A stretch of 24,195 nt of DNA, taken from JBOFCO01 sp051646105. Its GTDB lineage: Bacteria; Pseudomonadota; Alphaproteobacteria; Rhodobacterales; Rhodobacteraceae. The notes below the pieces were generated by a model. The model saw only the letters and a program-made list of their open reading frames with translations. It made no database searches and was not told the DNA's origin. The stretch lies in the NCBI GenBank assembly GCA_051646105.1, contig JBOFCO010000132.1, positions 1 through 24,195 on the forward strand. The letters run 5' to 3'. A program made the translations under genes and the position numbers. Shown piece by piece: positions 7,678 through 16,172 of this stretch; the first letter of the stretch is position 1; each line of letters opens with the position of its first letter.

Positions 7678-10600
7678 TCAATAATCCCGCTCATAAAACA
7701 CCCCGATTCCCCCACCGCTGCCCGAATCCAGCGTGCCTTTCACCGTCAGGCTTTCGGTCACGTCAAGGTTGAGAGAGATGGCTGAGGTGCCGTCGGAAGC
7801 GACCTCGACATCGGTATACAGATTGTCGGACAGGTATTTGCCCAGGCGAAGCTGGGCGGCGCCGTCCTCTGTCGTGGTCACGTCAAGATCATCCAGCCCT
7901 GCCCCCTGACGCAGCTTGTCGATGATCCCGGCACCGCCCTTGCCGGACAGCGTGGCAATCGCCGATGCCAGTTGTGCCGCCTGTAGGGGCGACAGGCTGG
8001 AAAGGCCGCGCCCGAACAGCAGGCGGGCGACGACCTCCTCCTCTGGCAGGGGCGGGGAGGAGGTGAAGCTGATCTGTGGCGCGGCGGCATCCCCCTCGAT
8101 CACGATGGCGGAGGTGACGCCGTCCGCCTCGGTCGAGGCGGTGAGGCGGATATGGGGCGACAGCGCGCCGCGCAGTTCAGCCGAACCCTCATCCAGCGTG
8201 AAGCGCTTGCCCAGCAGGTCGAGCCGCCCGCGGATCAGCGCAAATTCGCCAGAGGGGACGACATTTGCCGTGCTGCCGGTGAGTCTGACGGTTCCGCCCA
8301 GTTCGGCATCAAGGCCACGACCCCGGATGAACACCTGCCCCGGTGCAGTGACGGTCACATCCAGCGGAAAGGTCGGGCCAGTGGCGGCGCTGCGCGGGGC
8401 TCCGGTGGCGACACTGTCCAGCCCGGCGCGCTGGCGGGTCAGGCGCACCGGACCGCTGTCGTTGACGTGACGCAGATCGGGAAAGGCAAAGCTGGCGGCG
8501 CCGCCGGAATCGGGCAGGCGCAGTTCCGCCTCATCCACACGCAGGGCGCCGCTGATCCGCGCCCCGCCAGCAAGCGGACCCGCAAGGGCCAGGTTGCCGC
8601 TGATGCGGGCATCATAAAGCGCGGAATCGCGCAGGCGGGCGCTTTCCAGTTGCAGGCTCAAGTCCGCTGTATTTGGTGGGGCGATCCCGATGGTTCCCTG
8701 CACCTCGGCCCGTCCGCCGCCATTCACGGCGCCGCCCGCTGTAATTCTTGCATTGCCACCAGACAGATCGGCGCTTGCATCAATGCCTGAGAGCGACAGG
8801 CCCGTCGTATCGTCGGAAAGGCGCGCGCCTGCTGTTGAAACACGCCCGGAAAGCGAGGCCAGCCGCAAAGGCCCGTTCAGGCGCAGGTCAAAGGCGAGCG
8901 GCCCCTGAACGGCCCGGGGGGCGATAAAGGGATTGGCCAGCCCCGCCTGCGCGCGGCCCGTGATCCCCAGATCGGCGCGCGTCAGGTCGGGTGCGATGCT
9001 GCCCTGCACATGGGCATCGGTCCCGCCCGGCCCGGTCAGGTCCAGCGCCAGACCGTAGTCAGTGCCGCCCGAGGTCAGTTGGCCCGTTACGGTCAGCGGC
9101 CCCGGAAACTCTGGCACCAGCAGGGCCAGATCGGCAAGCCGCGCGTCGATGTCGATGCTGCCCCTGCCATCGACCAGCGATCCACCGGCGCGCGCGGAAA
9201 GCTGCGGGTTTGTCAGATCGAAGGAACGAATGGCAAGGTTTCCGCCCTCTGCCGTCGCATCAAGCGTCAGTGCGGTCTGCCCGGCCAGCAGGCGATCGGC
9301 ACTGTCATTGCCAAGCCGCAGGCTTTGGCCGGTGCCTTTGGCTTGGATCCGAAAGGCGTCGCCTTCGCCGGTCAATCGTGCCGTTGCGGTCAGCGCACCG
9401 CCGTAGCCCGGACCAAGTGCGGAGAGATCGGTGAAGTCCAGATCGGCGGTCAGGTCGCGATTGTCCGAAGCGATCAGGCCAGTGGCTGCGGCCCTGAGAG
9501 TTGCGGCTTGTAGCGTCAGTTCGCGGATCAGGGTGCCGATATCGTCCCGCCGCGCGGAAAGATGGATCGTCGACTGACCCCGCAGCAGGGCATCAAGCCG
9601 GGGTTCTGCCAGTGTCAGATTTGCAGCGACGATGTCGGAGTCCAGGTCGAAAGCGCCGGTCAGGGGGGAGGCGCTGCCCGTTGCGGTTATGGTCACGCTG
9701 CCCGAAAGCGGCCGTCCGGCCAGTGCCGAAAAGCGAACAAGGTCGGCGGCGACAAGATTTCCGGCCCCTGTGAAGGTGAAGGCATTGCCAAGCCCGGCAA
9801 GCCGGCCATTTGCTGTCAGATCCAGCGTCGGGGTAGAAAGCGTAACGCCGTGTACCGTCACCGCGTCGTTTTCGGTGACGAAGTCGAGGTTGCCCGTGGC
9901 GGTGTCGCCGAGTGCTGCGGCCAGCGCGGTGTCGGCAGGGTGCACCCCGGCTGCATCAAAACCGATGTTGCCAGACATACCGCCGGTCGCCGGGTCGATA
10001 CGGCCCCTTCCGGTCAGCGATACCTCATCCAGCGACAGGTCGGGCCGGGTAAACCCGTCAAGCCGTGCGGAAAGCCCCCAGTCAGGCGACGCGGCGGCAT
10101 CGAATTGCAGATCGATACTGCCCGACCGCACGTCCGTGACCGGCCCGGACAGCGGCAACGTTACCGGCGCGCCGTCTTCGCCGCCAAGCTGGCCCGACAG
10201 CAGGGCCTGTTGCAGCACGCCATCCGCATCGGCGCGCAGGCTTCCCGTAAGCGTAAGCGCCTGTGCCGCAATTGAAAGAGTGTCAAGCCGGGTTTCGCCG
10301 TCGGGCAGGCGGATGCCGCCGGCCTTGAGCGCGATCCTGTCGCCAAAGAAATCACGATAGTCCGGCGCGAATAACGGGGCGATGTCGCCGGTCACGTCAA
10401 GGTCGAAGCGGCGGGTGGGGGCTTCGTTTTCCTGCTGTTCTGCACCCAGACGTGCGGTGCCGCGCAGCCGTTCCGTGCCGTCGCTGGCAAGAACAATGTC
10501 GGCAGTAAAATCGTCGACCGGCGCGCTGCCCTTGACCGACAATGCCAGCGCGGGCTGGCCGGGAATGCCGGTCAGGTTGGCCGCGATGCCACCCGCCGCT

Positions 10601-11214
10601 TCGTCCAGCGACAGGTCCAATGACAGGATGCGGCTTTCGTTGGAAAAGCTGCCCTGAAGCCGCAGGTCGCCACGGATGTCATCGATGCGAGTCGCGGTCA
10701 GTCTGGCGCTGCCTTCGCCTTCGGCAAGGCTGGCGGTGCCTTCCAGCGCAAGTTCACTGGCCGGACCAATAACCCCCGCGCCTAGCGAAACCCGGTCGGC
10801 GCGGATCGTGTCGATCTGCACGGACACCGGCAGATCGGGCAGGGCAAAGGCCGAAGCTTCTGGCGCGGGCAGGCCATCCGCGGGCAAGGGTCTGCGCGCC
10901 ACGATGATTTCGGCGGCGGTCAATTCCGCCACCTCGACCTGGCCCGACAGCAGCGCGCTGCGGTTCCAGTCAAGCGTCACATCGTTCAGGGTCAGCCAGA
11001 TGCCGTTTGCATCGGAAAACGTCATGCGGTCCATCGTCGCGCGGGCGGACAGCGCGCCAGCGAAACCGTCGATGCGCACGTCGCGCCCCACGTCGGAAAA
11101 GGTTTCCTCCAGATACTCGGTCAGCCAGCCGCGATCCTCTTCGGCGGTGTCCTGTGCAAAGGATGGCGCCGCGAGTGCCAGGGAAAGAACAAGGCCGGAC
11201 AGCAGCCACCGCAT
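7678..11214 (-). CDS. tamB: Translocation and assembly module subunit TamB
   Basis: This encodes an 1178-residue protein with an N-terminal signal/anchor (MRWLLSGLVLSLALAAPSFAQ). A very long run of short beta-strand-rich, Asp/Gly/Leu-rich repeats follows, as in AsmA-like bridge proteins, then a C-terminal TamB (DUF490) domain over about the last 350 residues (RGRLDLLGKRFTLDEGSAEL, PLPEEEVVARLLFGR, and a terminal GIGVFYERDY). TamB spans the periplasm from the inner membrane and works with TamA in outer-membrane protein and lipid homeostasis. The start ATG overlaps the tamA stop by one base (TGATG), so the two are translationally coupled. It lies somewhat below the usual 1200-1400 residues, with no sign of a frame break. 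The acquired reverse transcriptase converges on its 3' end with 45 bases between the stops; the C-terminus looks intact. Confidence 0.93.
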   Translation of the reverse strand: MRWLLSGLVLSLALAAPSFAQDTAEEDRGWLTEYLEETFSDVGRDVRIDGFAGALSARATMDRMTFSDANGIWLTLNDVTLDWNRSALLSGQVEVAELTAAEIIVARRPLPADGLPAPEASAFALPDLPVSVQIDTIRADRVSLGAGVIGPASELALEGTASLAEGEGSARLTATRIDDIRGDLRLQGSFSNESRILSLDLSLDEAAGGIAANLTGIPGQPALALSVKGSAPVDDFTADIVLASDGTERLRGTARLGAEQQENEAPTRRFDLDVTGDIAPLFAPDYRDFFGDRIALKAGGIRLPDGETRLDTLSIAAQALTLTGSLRADADGVLQQALLSGQLGGEDGAPVTLPLSGPVTDVRSGSIDLQFDAAASPDWGLSARLDGFTRPDLSLDEVSLTGRGRIDPATGGMSGNIGFDAAGVHPADTALAAALGDTATGNLDFVTENDAVTVHGVTLSTPTLDLTANGRLAGLGNAFTFTGAGNLVAADLVRFSALAGRPLSGSVTITATGSASPLTGAFDLDSDIVAANLTLAEPRLDALLRGQSTIHLSARRDDIGTLIRELTLQAATLRAAATGLIASDNRDLTADLDFTDLSALGPGYGGALTATARLTGEGDAFRIQAKGTGQSLRLGNDSADRLLAGQTALTLDATAEGGNLAIRSFDLTNPQLSARAGGSLVDGRGSIDIDARLADLALLVPEFPGPLTVTGQLTSGGTDYGLALDLTGPGGTDAHVQGSIAPDLTRADLGITGRAQAGLANPFIAPRAVQGPLAFDLRLNGPLRLASLSGRVSTAGARLSDDTTGLSLSGIDASADLSGGNARITAGGAVNGGGRAEVQGTIGIAPPNTADLSLQLESARLRDSALYDARISGNLALAGPLAGGARISGALRVDEAELRLPDSGGAASFAFPDLRHVNDSGPVRLTRQRAGLDSVATGAPRSAATGPTFPLDVTVTAPGQVFIRGRGLDAELGGTVRLTGSTANVVPSGEFALIRGRLDLLGKRFTLDEGSAELRGALSPHIRLTASTEADGVTSAIVIEGDAAAPQISFTSSPPLPEEEVVARLLFGRGLSSLSPLQAAQLASAIATLSGKGGAGIIDKLRQGAGLDDLDVTTTEDGAAQLRLGKYLSDNLYTDVEVASDGTSAISLNLDVTESLTVKGTLDSGSGGGIGVFYERDY

Positions 11215-13094
11215 CAGAACGCCTGCCCGATGCCGACATAAAACTGCACGCCGTCGCCGGTGTCGCCGCTGACCGGGGCGGCGATGTCAAAACGGATCGG
11301 GCCAATGCCGGTATCATAGCGGATGCCGATCCCCGCCCCGGAATGCCAATTTCCGCTGTCGTCGAACAGTCCGGTCGCGCTGACATAGCCAGCATCATAG
11401 AAGGCCATGCCCGACAGCTTTCCGCGCAGCTTCACCCGCGCCTCGCCCGACAGGCCGATGAACTGGGTTCCGCCGCTGCGCTGGTCGGCACGCAGCACAT
11501 AGACGCCAAGCGCTTCAAAAGGCTGGCCGCGCACGGTGCCGCCGCCACCGGAATAGAACAGGTAGTCGCGCGGCGTGCCCACCACGCCCGCCCCCTGGAT
11601 GGAGCCAAGCCTGAAGCGGCCCGCGAATGTCACGAGGGTGTCATCGCCGGCAGAACGATAGGCGCGGGCATCGAAGGTCAGCCTTGTGCCGGAACTGGTG
11701 GTGCCGAAGCCAAGGAAGGGCGTCACCTCGGCCTTGGCGTAATAGCCGCCCGTGGCGTTCAGTGGATCGTCGCGTCGGTCGTATTCCAGCAACAGCGGCA
11801 CCGACAGGTTGCGGTAACGCTGGCTGCCAAGCGCGTCGGTGATGTCGGAATAAGAATAGCTCAGCGCGATTTCGGCGCTGAGCCGCACGGTGAAATCCTG
11901 CCGCAGGCCGATGGCGATGTTCCCGGAATCGGATTGCAGGTCGGGGTCGTTGGTATGGGCGATTTCGGCCCGCAAATATGCGGTGGTGTCGGGTGTGACT
12001 GTTCCCGGCCTCGTCAGTTGTGCGGACAGGCTGTAATCCGCGCCACCATCGCTGCCGATTTCGGAAATACGCCCGTCAAAGCGCAGGTTTTCCGCGCCGC
12101 CCAGAAGGTTTCGGTGCATCCAGTAACCGGAAAGCTCTACCCCCTCGGTCGAGGCGATCTCGGCCCCGAAACCGAAACGGCGGGGCGGCATGTCCGTCAG
12201 GGCGGCAGTCACGTCAAGCAGGTTGCCCGCGCGCAGCGCATCTTCCTCTGTCAGGGTGACAGACCGGAATGCACCCGTGCGGCGCAGGCGTTCGGCCACG
12301 CGGTCCAGCCTGCGTGGTTCGAACTGGCGGCCGGTCGGAAACCCGGCGATTTCCGCGATACGTTCGGCCCTGACTGCGCTTTTGCCGGAAATGCGCAATT
12401 GGCCGAAGGTGACTTTCGGGCCGGGGGCCAGCTTGATCCGCGGATAAAGCAGCGCCCGGCGATGATCGGCGGTGATGTCCTGCGATGCCACGGACACCTT
12501 TGCATGGCCCGCATTGCGCCAGTCTTCCCGTGCCGACGTCACGGCCGATTGCACGCTTCCGGCAAGAGCCGGGGCCCCCGTTGCAAATTCTGCTGACGGG
12601 TGACTGCCAGGTGCAAGCGGCGCGATGCGCGGATCGGCGAGGGTGAACCGGGGGCCGGGGCGCACCGTGATTTCGGCACGCCGGAACCGCGCTGGTGCAT
12701 CAAGGGCGGCAATTTCGGCGGCTTCGCGCCCGTCAAGGCGAATGGTGATGACGCCGGAATAATATCCTTCGGCATAAAGCGCGGTCAGCAGGCGGCCATA
12801 ATCGCCCTGTGCGGCGGTCAGGATATCCAGCCCGTCGGTTACGCCCTCGGTCTGCGCGGTTTGTAGTGCCGAGGCCGGGCGGAGGCTGTCGGCGAGCTCT
12901 GCCGGCATATCGCCCAAGGCAAGTGTGACCGTTTCCAGCGCCTTGGCCGGCAGAGCCACTATGCCGAGCGCCGAGATCAGGACGAGCGCAGGCAAGCGAC
13001 GCCCGACCCTTGCGGCGGGTCCACTTTGGCTGCGCAACAATCTGGCATAGATGCTGGGACCGGTGTCCATGCAGATACAATTCCAGAAAAGCAT
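11214..13094 (-). CDS. tamA: Translocation and assembly module subunit TamA (Omp85 family)
   Basis: This encodes a protein of up to 626 residues with an N-terminal export signal (hydrophobic stretch LPALVLISALGIVALPAKA). POTRA-like domains follow over about residues 55-280 (RFRRAEITVRPGPRFTLADP, KVTFGQLRISGKSAVRAERI). The C-terminus is a 16-strand Omp85/bacterial-surface-antigen barrel with the conserved loop-6 GGGGTVRGQPF and a terminal aromatic residue (GIGQAF). It is the outer-membrane partner of TamB and is encoded directly upstream of it in a coupled operon. The start is uncertain: ATG at 13094 or 13070 are both possible and neither has a strong ribosome binding site. The gene diverges from ureD across about 180 bases. 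Confidence 0.92.
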   Translation of the reverse strand: MLFWNCICMDTGPSIYARLLRSQSGPAARVGRRLPALVLISALGIVALPAKALETVTLALGDMPAELADSLRPASALQTAQTEGVTDGLDILTAAQGDYGRLLTALYAEGYYSGVITIRLDGREAAEIAALDAPARFRRAEITVRPGPRFTLADPRIAPLAPGSHPSAEFATGAPALAGSVQSAVTSAREDWRNAGHAKVSVASQDITADHRRALLYPRIKLAPGPKVTFGQLRISGKSAVRAERIAEIAGFPTGRQFEPRRLDRVAERLRRTGAFRSVTLTEEDALRAGNLLDVTAALTDMPPRRFGFGAEIASTEGVELSGYWMHRNLLGGAENLRFDGRISEIGSDGGADYSLSAQLTRPGTVTPDTTAYLRAEIAHTNDPDLQSDSGNIAIGLRQDFTVRLSAEIALSYSYSDITDALGSQRYRNLSVPLLLEYDRRDDPLNATGGYYAKAEVTPFLGFGTTSSGTRLTFDARAYRSAGDDTLVTFAGRFRLGSIQGAGVVGTPRDYLFYSGGGGTVRGQPFEALGVYVLRADQRSGGTQFIGLSGEARVKLRGKLSGMAFYDAGYVSATGLFDDSGNWHSGAGIGIRYDTGIGPIRFDIAAPVSGDTGDGVQFYVGIGQAF

Positions 13095-13273
13095 TTGGGT
13101 TGCCAGAGCATCGCGTCAGCCTTCCGATATTTTCATACCGCCCGCTTTGCATGCGCCGATGCCTGAAAACTGTGCACGAAGGTGCTTGTCAGGGGGAACG
13201 GGTTCCGTAGCGATGGTAACGGATTGCCGGGTGCGCCCCCCGGGTCAAACTTCCCGCAAGGGAAAGGGCAGGT
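13095..13273. other. Divergent control region between tamA and ureD
   Basis: About 180 bases must carry promoters for both the tam operon and the urease cluster. It contains a 12-base perfect palindrome, GGAACGGGTTCC (13195-13206), about 68 bases before the ureD start, which could be an operator half-site pair. I see no strong sigma-70 box pair on either strand. A small TTCCC/GGGAA hairpin lies just before the ureD ribosome binding site. Confidence 0.4.
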
Positions 13274-14134
13274 ATGCGCGATCACATCGATATTACGACG
13301 CCCCGGCCAATTTCGGGCCCTATGCAGCGGGTGCGGGGCGAGGTGGTGGTAACGATGGCAGCAGGCCAGGGTGGCGCAAGGTTGACGGGCCTGCGTCAGC
13401 AGGGTTCGGCCAAGGCATTCCTGCCGAATTCCCACTGCGACCGGCCAGAAGTGGTGTTGCTGAATACGGCGGGCGGGCTGACCGGCGGCGATGCGCTGGA
13501 CTACCGGATCAAACTTGGCGCGGGCGCACGGGCCGCCGCGATGACACAGACCGCCGAAAGGGCTTATCGGACGTCGGGTGGCATCGCGCGGCTGGATACA
13601 TGCCTGCATCTGGGCGCGAGGGCCGATCTGCATTGGTTGCCGCAGGAAATGATCCTGTTCGAGGATTGCGATGTCTCGCGCTGCCTGACGGTGGATATGG
13701 CGGATGATGCGCGGTTCCTGTTCGTGGAAAGCGTGGTTCTGGGGCGGCAGGCGCGGGGCGAGGACCCCTTGCGTGCGCGGCTGACAGACAGGCGGGTGAT
13801 CCGGCGGGGCGGGGTGCCGACCATGATCGAGGCGCAGGCGCTGGATCCGGCGGTGCTGGCGCAAAGATCAGCCCCGCAGCTGCTGGGGCAGGCGCGTGCG
13901 ATGGCGACCCTTGGGCTGTTTGCACCCGATGCGACGGCGCGGCTGGACGGGTTGCGTCATCGGCTGGGTCAGGTCTCGGGCGCGGATAGCGACGTGCTCG
14001 CGGCGGCCTCGGCCTGGGACGGGCGGCTTGTGGCACGTTTCCTGGCACCGGATGGTTTCAGCCTGCGCAGAGCCCTGGTTCCGATGGTGGAATTTCTGAC
14101 GGGCGCACCGGTGCCGCGCGTGTGGCAGGCATGA
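13274..14134 (+). CDS. ureD: Urease accessory protein UreD
   Basis: This encodes a 286-residue protein. Family hallmarks are VVLLNTAGGLTGGDALDYRI near residue 60, TQTAERAYRTSGG, the WLPQEMILFEDCDVSR segment and FLFVESVVLGRQARGE. UreD (UreH) binds apo-urease and, with UreF and UreG, forms the complex that inserts nickel and CO2 into the active site. The start has a purine-rich GGAAAGGGCAGG just upstream. It is the first gene of the urease cluster, 22 bases before ureA, and its usual partners ureE, ureF and ureG lie 6 kb downstream. Confidence 0.95.
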   Translation: MRDHIDITTPRPISGPMQRVRGEVVVTMAAGQGGARLTGLRQQGSAKAFLPNSHCDRPEVVLLNTAGGLTGGDALDYRIKLGAGARAAAMTQTAERAYRTSGGIARLDTCLHLGARADLHWLPQEMILFEDCDVSRCLTVDMADDARFLFVESVVLGRQARGEDPLRARLTDRRVIRRGGVPTMIEAQALDPAVLAQRSAPQLLGQARAMATLGLFAPDATARLDGLRHRLGQVSGADSDVLAAASAWDGRLVARFLAPDGFSLRRALVPMVEFLTGAPVPRVWQA

Positions 14135-14156
14135 CCGACAAGACAAGGAAGGCTGA

Positions 14157-14459
14157 ATGAACCTGACCCCCCGTGAAAAGGACAAGCTGCTGATCAGCCT
14201 GGCCGCCATGGTCGCCCGCAACCGGCTGGCGCGCGGGGTCCGCTTGAACCACCCCGAGGCAATCGCGCTGATCACCGATTTTGTTGTTGAAGGCGCGCGC
14301 GACGGGCGCAGCGTCGCCGATCTGATGGAGGCGGGCGCGCAGGTCATCCGGGCCGATCAGTGCATGGAGGGGATCGCTTCGATGATCCATGACGTGCAGG
14401 TGGAGGCCACATTTCCCGACGGCACCAAGCTGGTGACCGTTCACCACCCGATCCGTTGA
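14157..14459 (+). CDS. ureA: Urease subunit gamma
   Basis: This encodes 100 residues, the normal length. The protein matches the family throughout: MNLTPREKDKLLISLAAMVA at the start, RLNHPEAIALITDFV, EGARDGRSVADLM, and the C-terminal TFPDGTKLVTVHHPI. UreA is the small structural subunit of the (UreABC)3 urease, which hydrolyses urea to ammonia and carbamate in the cytoplasm. A good ribosome binding site (AAGGAAGG) precedes the ATG. It follows ureD closely and is followed by a small membrane-protein gene before ureB. Confidence 0.97.
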   Translation: MNLTPREKDKLLISLAAMVARNRLARGVRLNHPEAIALITDFVVEGARDGRSVADLMEAGAQVIRADQCMEGIASMIHDVQVEATFPDGTKLVTVHHPIR

Positions 14460-14479
14460 GCAAACAGGAAAGGACGACC

Positions 14480-14704
14480 ATGCGACATTCCGGAACTGCT
14501 GTGCTGACGATCCTTGCGCTGCCCGGTGCCGCGCTTGCCCACTCTGGCCACGGCCTGCGGGGAGGGCATCTGCACGGCGATGATGCGGCGTTGATCATTG
14601 TTGTTGCCCTGTCGATCATCACGCTGGCGCTGTTTGTGGCGCAGAAGTCAGGGAAGGGGCTGCGCGTTACCCTGCAGCGTTTCTTTCGCGGCGGCGGCAA
14701 ATGA
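14480..14704 (+). CDS. Small His-rich membrane protein within the urease cluster
   Basis: This encodes 74 residues. An N-terminal signal peptide (hydrophobic LTILALPGAALA) is followed by a short His-rich segment AHSGHGLRGGHLHGDD, one transmembrane helix (AALIIVVALSIITLALFVA) and a basic tail. The start has an excellent ribosome binding site (AGGAAAGGA). The stop overlaps the ureB start (ATGA), so it is translationally coupled to a urease structural gene. The AHxGHG segment resembles the mature N-terminus of HupE/UreJ nickel permeases, but the protein is far too short to be one. A role in nickel handling at the membrane or periplasmic face is inference from the histidines and the neighbourhood. 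I do not recognise a named family. Confidence 0.8.
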   Translation: MRHSGTAVLTILALPGAALAHSGHGLRGGHLHGDDAALIIVVALSIITLALFVAQKSGKGLRVTLQRFFRGGGK

Positions 14705-15006
14705 TTCCCGGTGAAATCATTCCGGCTGGGGGAGAGATCGAGCTGAACGCCGGCGCACCGCGCATGACACTGCGGGTGGCCAACACGGGCGACCGGCCCG
14801 TGCAGGTCGGAAGCCATTATCATTTCGCCGAAACCAATCCGGGGCTGGTGTTCGACCGCGATCTTGCCCGTGGCATGCGGCTGGACATCGCTGCGGGAAC
14901 CGCCGTGCGGTTCGAGCCGGGCCAGATGCGCGAGGTGCATCTGGTGCCCTTCGGTGGCGCGCGGGCCGTTTATGGATTCAACGCGGCGGTCATGGGGGCG
15001 CTGTAG
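14701..15006 (+). CDS. ureB: Urease subunit beta
   Basis: This encodes 101 residues, the normal length. Family motifs are MIPGEIIPAGGEIELNAG, the invariant RPVQVGSHYHFAETNPGL, and the C-terminal REVHLVPFGGARAVYGFN. UreB packs with UreA and UreC in the urease trimer. It begins within the stop of the small membrane-protein gene (ATGA overlap). ureC, which normally follows directly, is instead 1.5 kb away beyond two small genes and two opposite-strand tRNA genes. Confidence 0.97.
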   Translation: MIPGEIIPAGGEIELNAGAPRMTLRVANTGDRPVQVGSHYHFAETNPGLVFDRDLARGMRLDIAAGTAVRFEPGQMREVHLVPFGGARAVYGFNAAVMGAL

Positions 15007-15163
15007 AGAAACTGGGGCCTGTTTCGCAAAAATGTCGGCAGTCACGTTTTTGTTTCGATGGTGAAGAAATATTGCCGCAGCGGGCTACAACCAATAAGAG
15101 CAAACCGCATTTCAGCAAAAGACAGGCCCGCATCGGTCCGCGCGGGCAAGGGAGGTTGAAACC

Positions 15164-15409
15164 ATGAAAATGCTTACTCCGGTCGATTATTGGCGTGCCG
15201 GCTTTCGGGCATGGTGCACCATGGCGGAAATGCAGGGCAGCTATGCCCGGACGATGATGGGCGCGATGTCGACATGGATCGTCGCCCCTGCGGAACGCGA
15301 TTTGTTCGAGCGTCAGTCGGTTGCGCAACCCGGTCCCGACGCGCAGTCCGCTGTTGCAAACACGGCAGAACCGCCCCGCAAGCTGCGCCGTCACGCGACG
15401 CCTGTCTGA
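15164..15409 (+). CDS. Small conserved-type protein, paralogue of the next gene
   Basis: This encodes 81 residues with a strong ribosome binding site (GGGAGG, 8 bases before the ATG). It has no signal peptide. Residues about 5-45 are an amphipathic, Met- and Ala-rich helical segment (PVDYWRAGFRAW, then ARTMMGAMSTW), and the rest is low-complexity and polar, ending with a basic cluster. The helical segment aligns with that of the gene at 15642 (shared P-x-x-D, AG, E-x-Q, MMG-x-M, W), so the two are probably diverged duplicates. Function is unknown; the helix pattern recalls phasin-like or granule-associated proteins, but that is only resemblance. Confidence 0.7.
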   Translation: MKMLTPVDYWRAGFRAWCTMAEMQGSYARTMMGAMSTWIVAPAERDLFERQSVAQPGPDAQSAVANTAEPPRKLRRHATPV

Positions 15410-15641
15410 TCTGCGGGCAGCCGTGCCGCAGGATGCTGCCCGGTCTGCCTGATCCCCCTGCAAAAAAATGCAGCGTCCGGATACCGTGGTTTGGCGGCAT
15501 GGCGGGCGTTTGTGGCAAACCTGACGGGTTTCCGAATTTCATGCCCCCAAGACAAAAGTTCAGGTAGGCAACGCCTGCGGCGATGCAGCAAGATGGCGCG
15601 ATGTAATGTCGTCCTGTCCCAGCGTGCCCCGAGGTGCCTTC

Positions 15642-15962
15642 GTGAAATCAAGCCACAACCCTTTCGATATCTTCTTTGCCGGTGCCCAGATCGCGCAGAT
15701 CGCGATGGAATCTCAGGCGATCATCGCCATGCGGATGATGGGGATGATGGGCTTCTGGGCGACGAAACCGCAGGAAATCAGCCGTATGGTCGCCGAAAAA
15801 CCGGAAACATTCCTGCGGGGCTGGGAAAACGGGATGAAGGCCGCGATGCGCGGTGCGCCGCCTGCGCGGGTGTTTCAGGCGGCGATGGCGCCGATCGGGG
15901 CAAAGACCGGCGCGAATCACAAACGGCTGACGCGACTTGGCCCGCGCCTTCCGGGGCAGTGA
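15642..15962 (+). CDS. Small Met/Ala-rich protein of the Rhodobacterales 'antifreeze protein'-labelled type
   Basis: This encodes 106 residues from a GTG at 15642, chosen because GAGGT lies 6 bases upstream; an in-frame ATG at 15606 would add 12 residues but has a poor ribosome binding site. The Met-rich helix (residues about 20-40: ESQAIIAMRMMGMMGFW), then TKPQEISRMVAEKPETF and a basic C-terminus match a family of short Rhodobacterales proteins that I recall being labelled 'antifreeze protein', a label without functional meaning. There is no signal peptide. It is related to the gene at 15164. Its function is unknown, as is any link to urease other than position. Confidence 0.72.
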   Translation: MKSSHNPFDIFFAGAQIAQIAMESQAIIAMRMMGMMGFWATKPQEISRMVAEKPETFLRGWENGMKAAMRGAPPARVFQAAMAPIGAKTGANHKRLTRLGPRLPGQ

Positions 15963-15993
15963 CCACCTCCGTTATACAATTCTGGCATTTCTG

Positions 15994-16075
15994 AAAAACT
16001 GTCACCGTTCCGTGCACAATCATGTGCGGAATGCGTTTCCGTTATGAGAACGATGGATTTCCGGGGATGTGACAG
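15994..16075 (-). terminator. Possible compound terminator of the tRNA-Asp pair
   Basis: Read on the minus strand, CTGTCAC starts two bases after the tRNA CCA (16069-16075). It can pair with GTGACAG (15999-16005), which is followed at once by TTTTT (15994-15998). An inner hairpin built on TTCCG and CGGAA lies in the long loop. The geometry is unusual for an intrinsic terminator, so confidence is limited. Confidence 0.4.
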
Positions 16076-16076
16076 G

Positions 16077-16153
16077 TGGCGCGGTTGACGGGGCTCGAAC
16101 CCGCGACCCCCGGCGTGACAGGCCGGTACTCTAACCGACTGAGCTACAACCGC
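16077..16153 (-). tRNA. tRNA-Asp (GTC), downstream copy
   Basis: A 77-base tRNA with encoded CCA, read on the minus strand. The 7-bp acceptor stem is GCGGTTG/CAACCGC with discriminator G, the D arm is GCTCAGTCGGTTAGAG, the anticodon loop is CTGTCAC with anticodon GTC, and the T arm is GGGTTCGAGCCC. It is identical to the copy at 16195 except one D-loop base (C here, T there). It is second in the transcript and 41 bases after the other copy. Confidence 0.97.
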
Positions 16154-16172
16154 GCATGGTCTGCATTTGCAA

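Noticed and set aside
5969..7678. TTACCT at 5969-5974 and 7673-7678 as target-site repeats of the reverse transcriptase island
   Set aside because: Only six bases match, and the right copy overlaps the first base of the tamB stop codon. Matches this short are expected by chance.
15411..15431. CTGCGG/CCGCAG hairpin after the 81-residue gene as a terminator
   Set aside because: The six-base stem has no T run after it, so it is not a credible intrinsic terminator.
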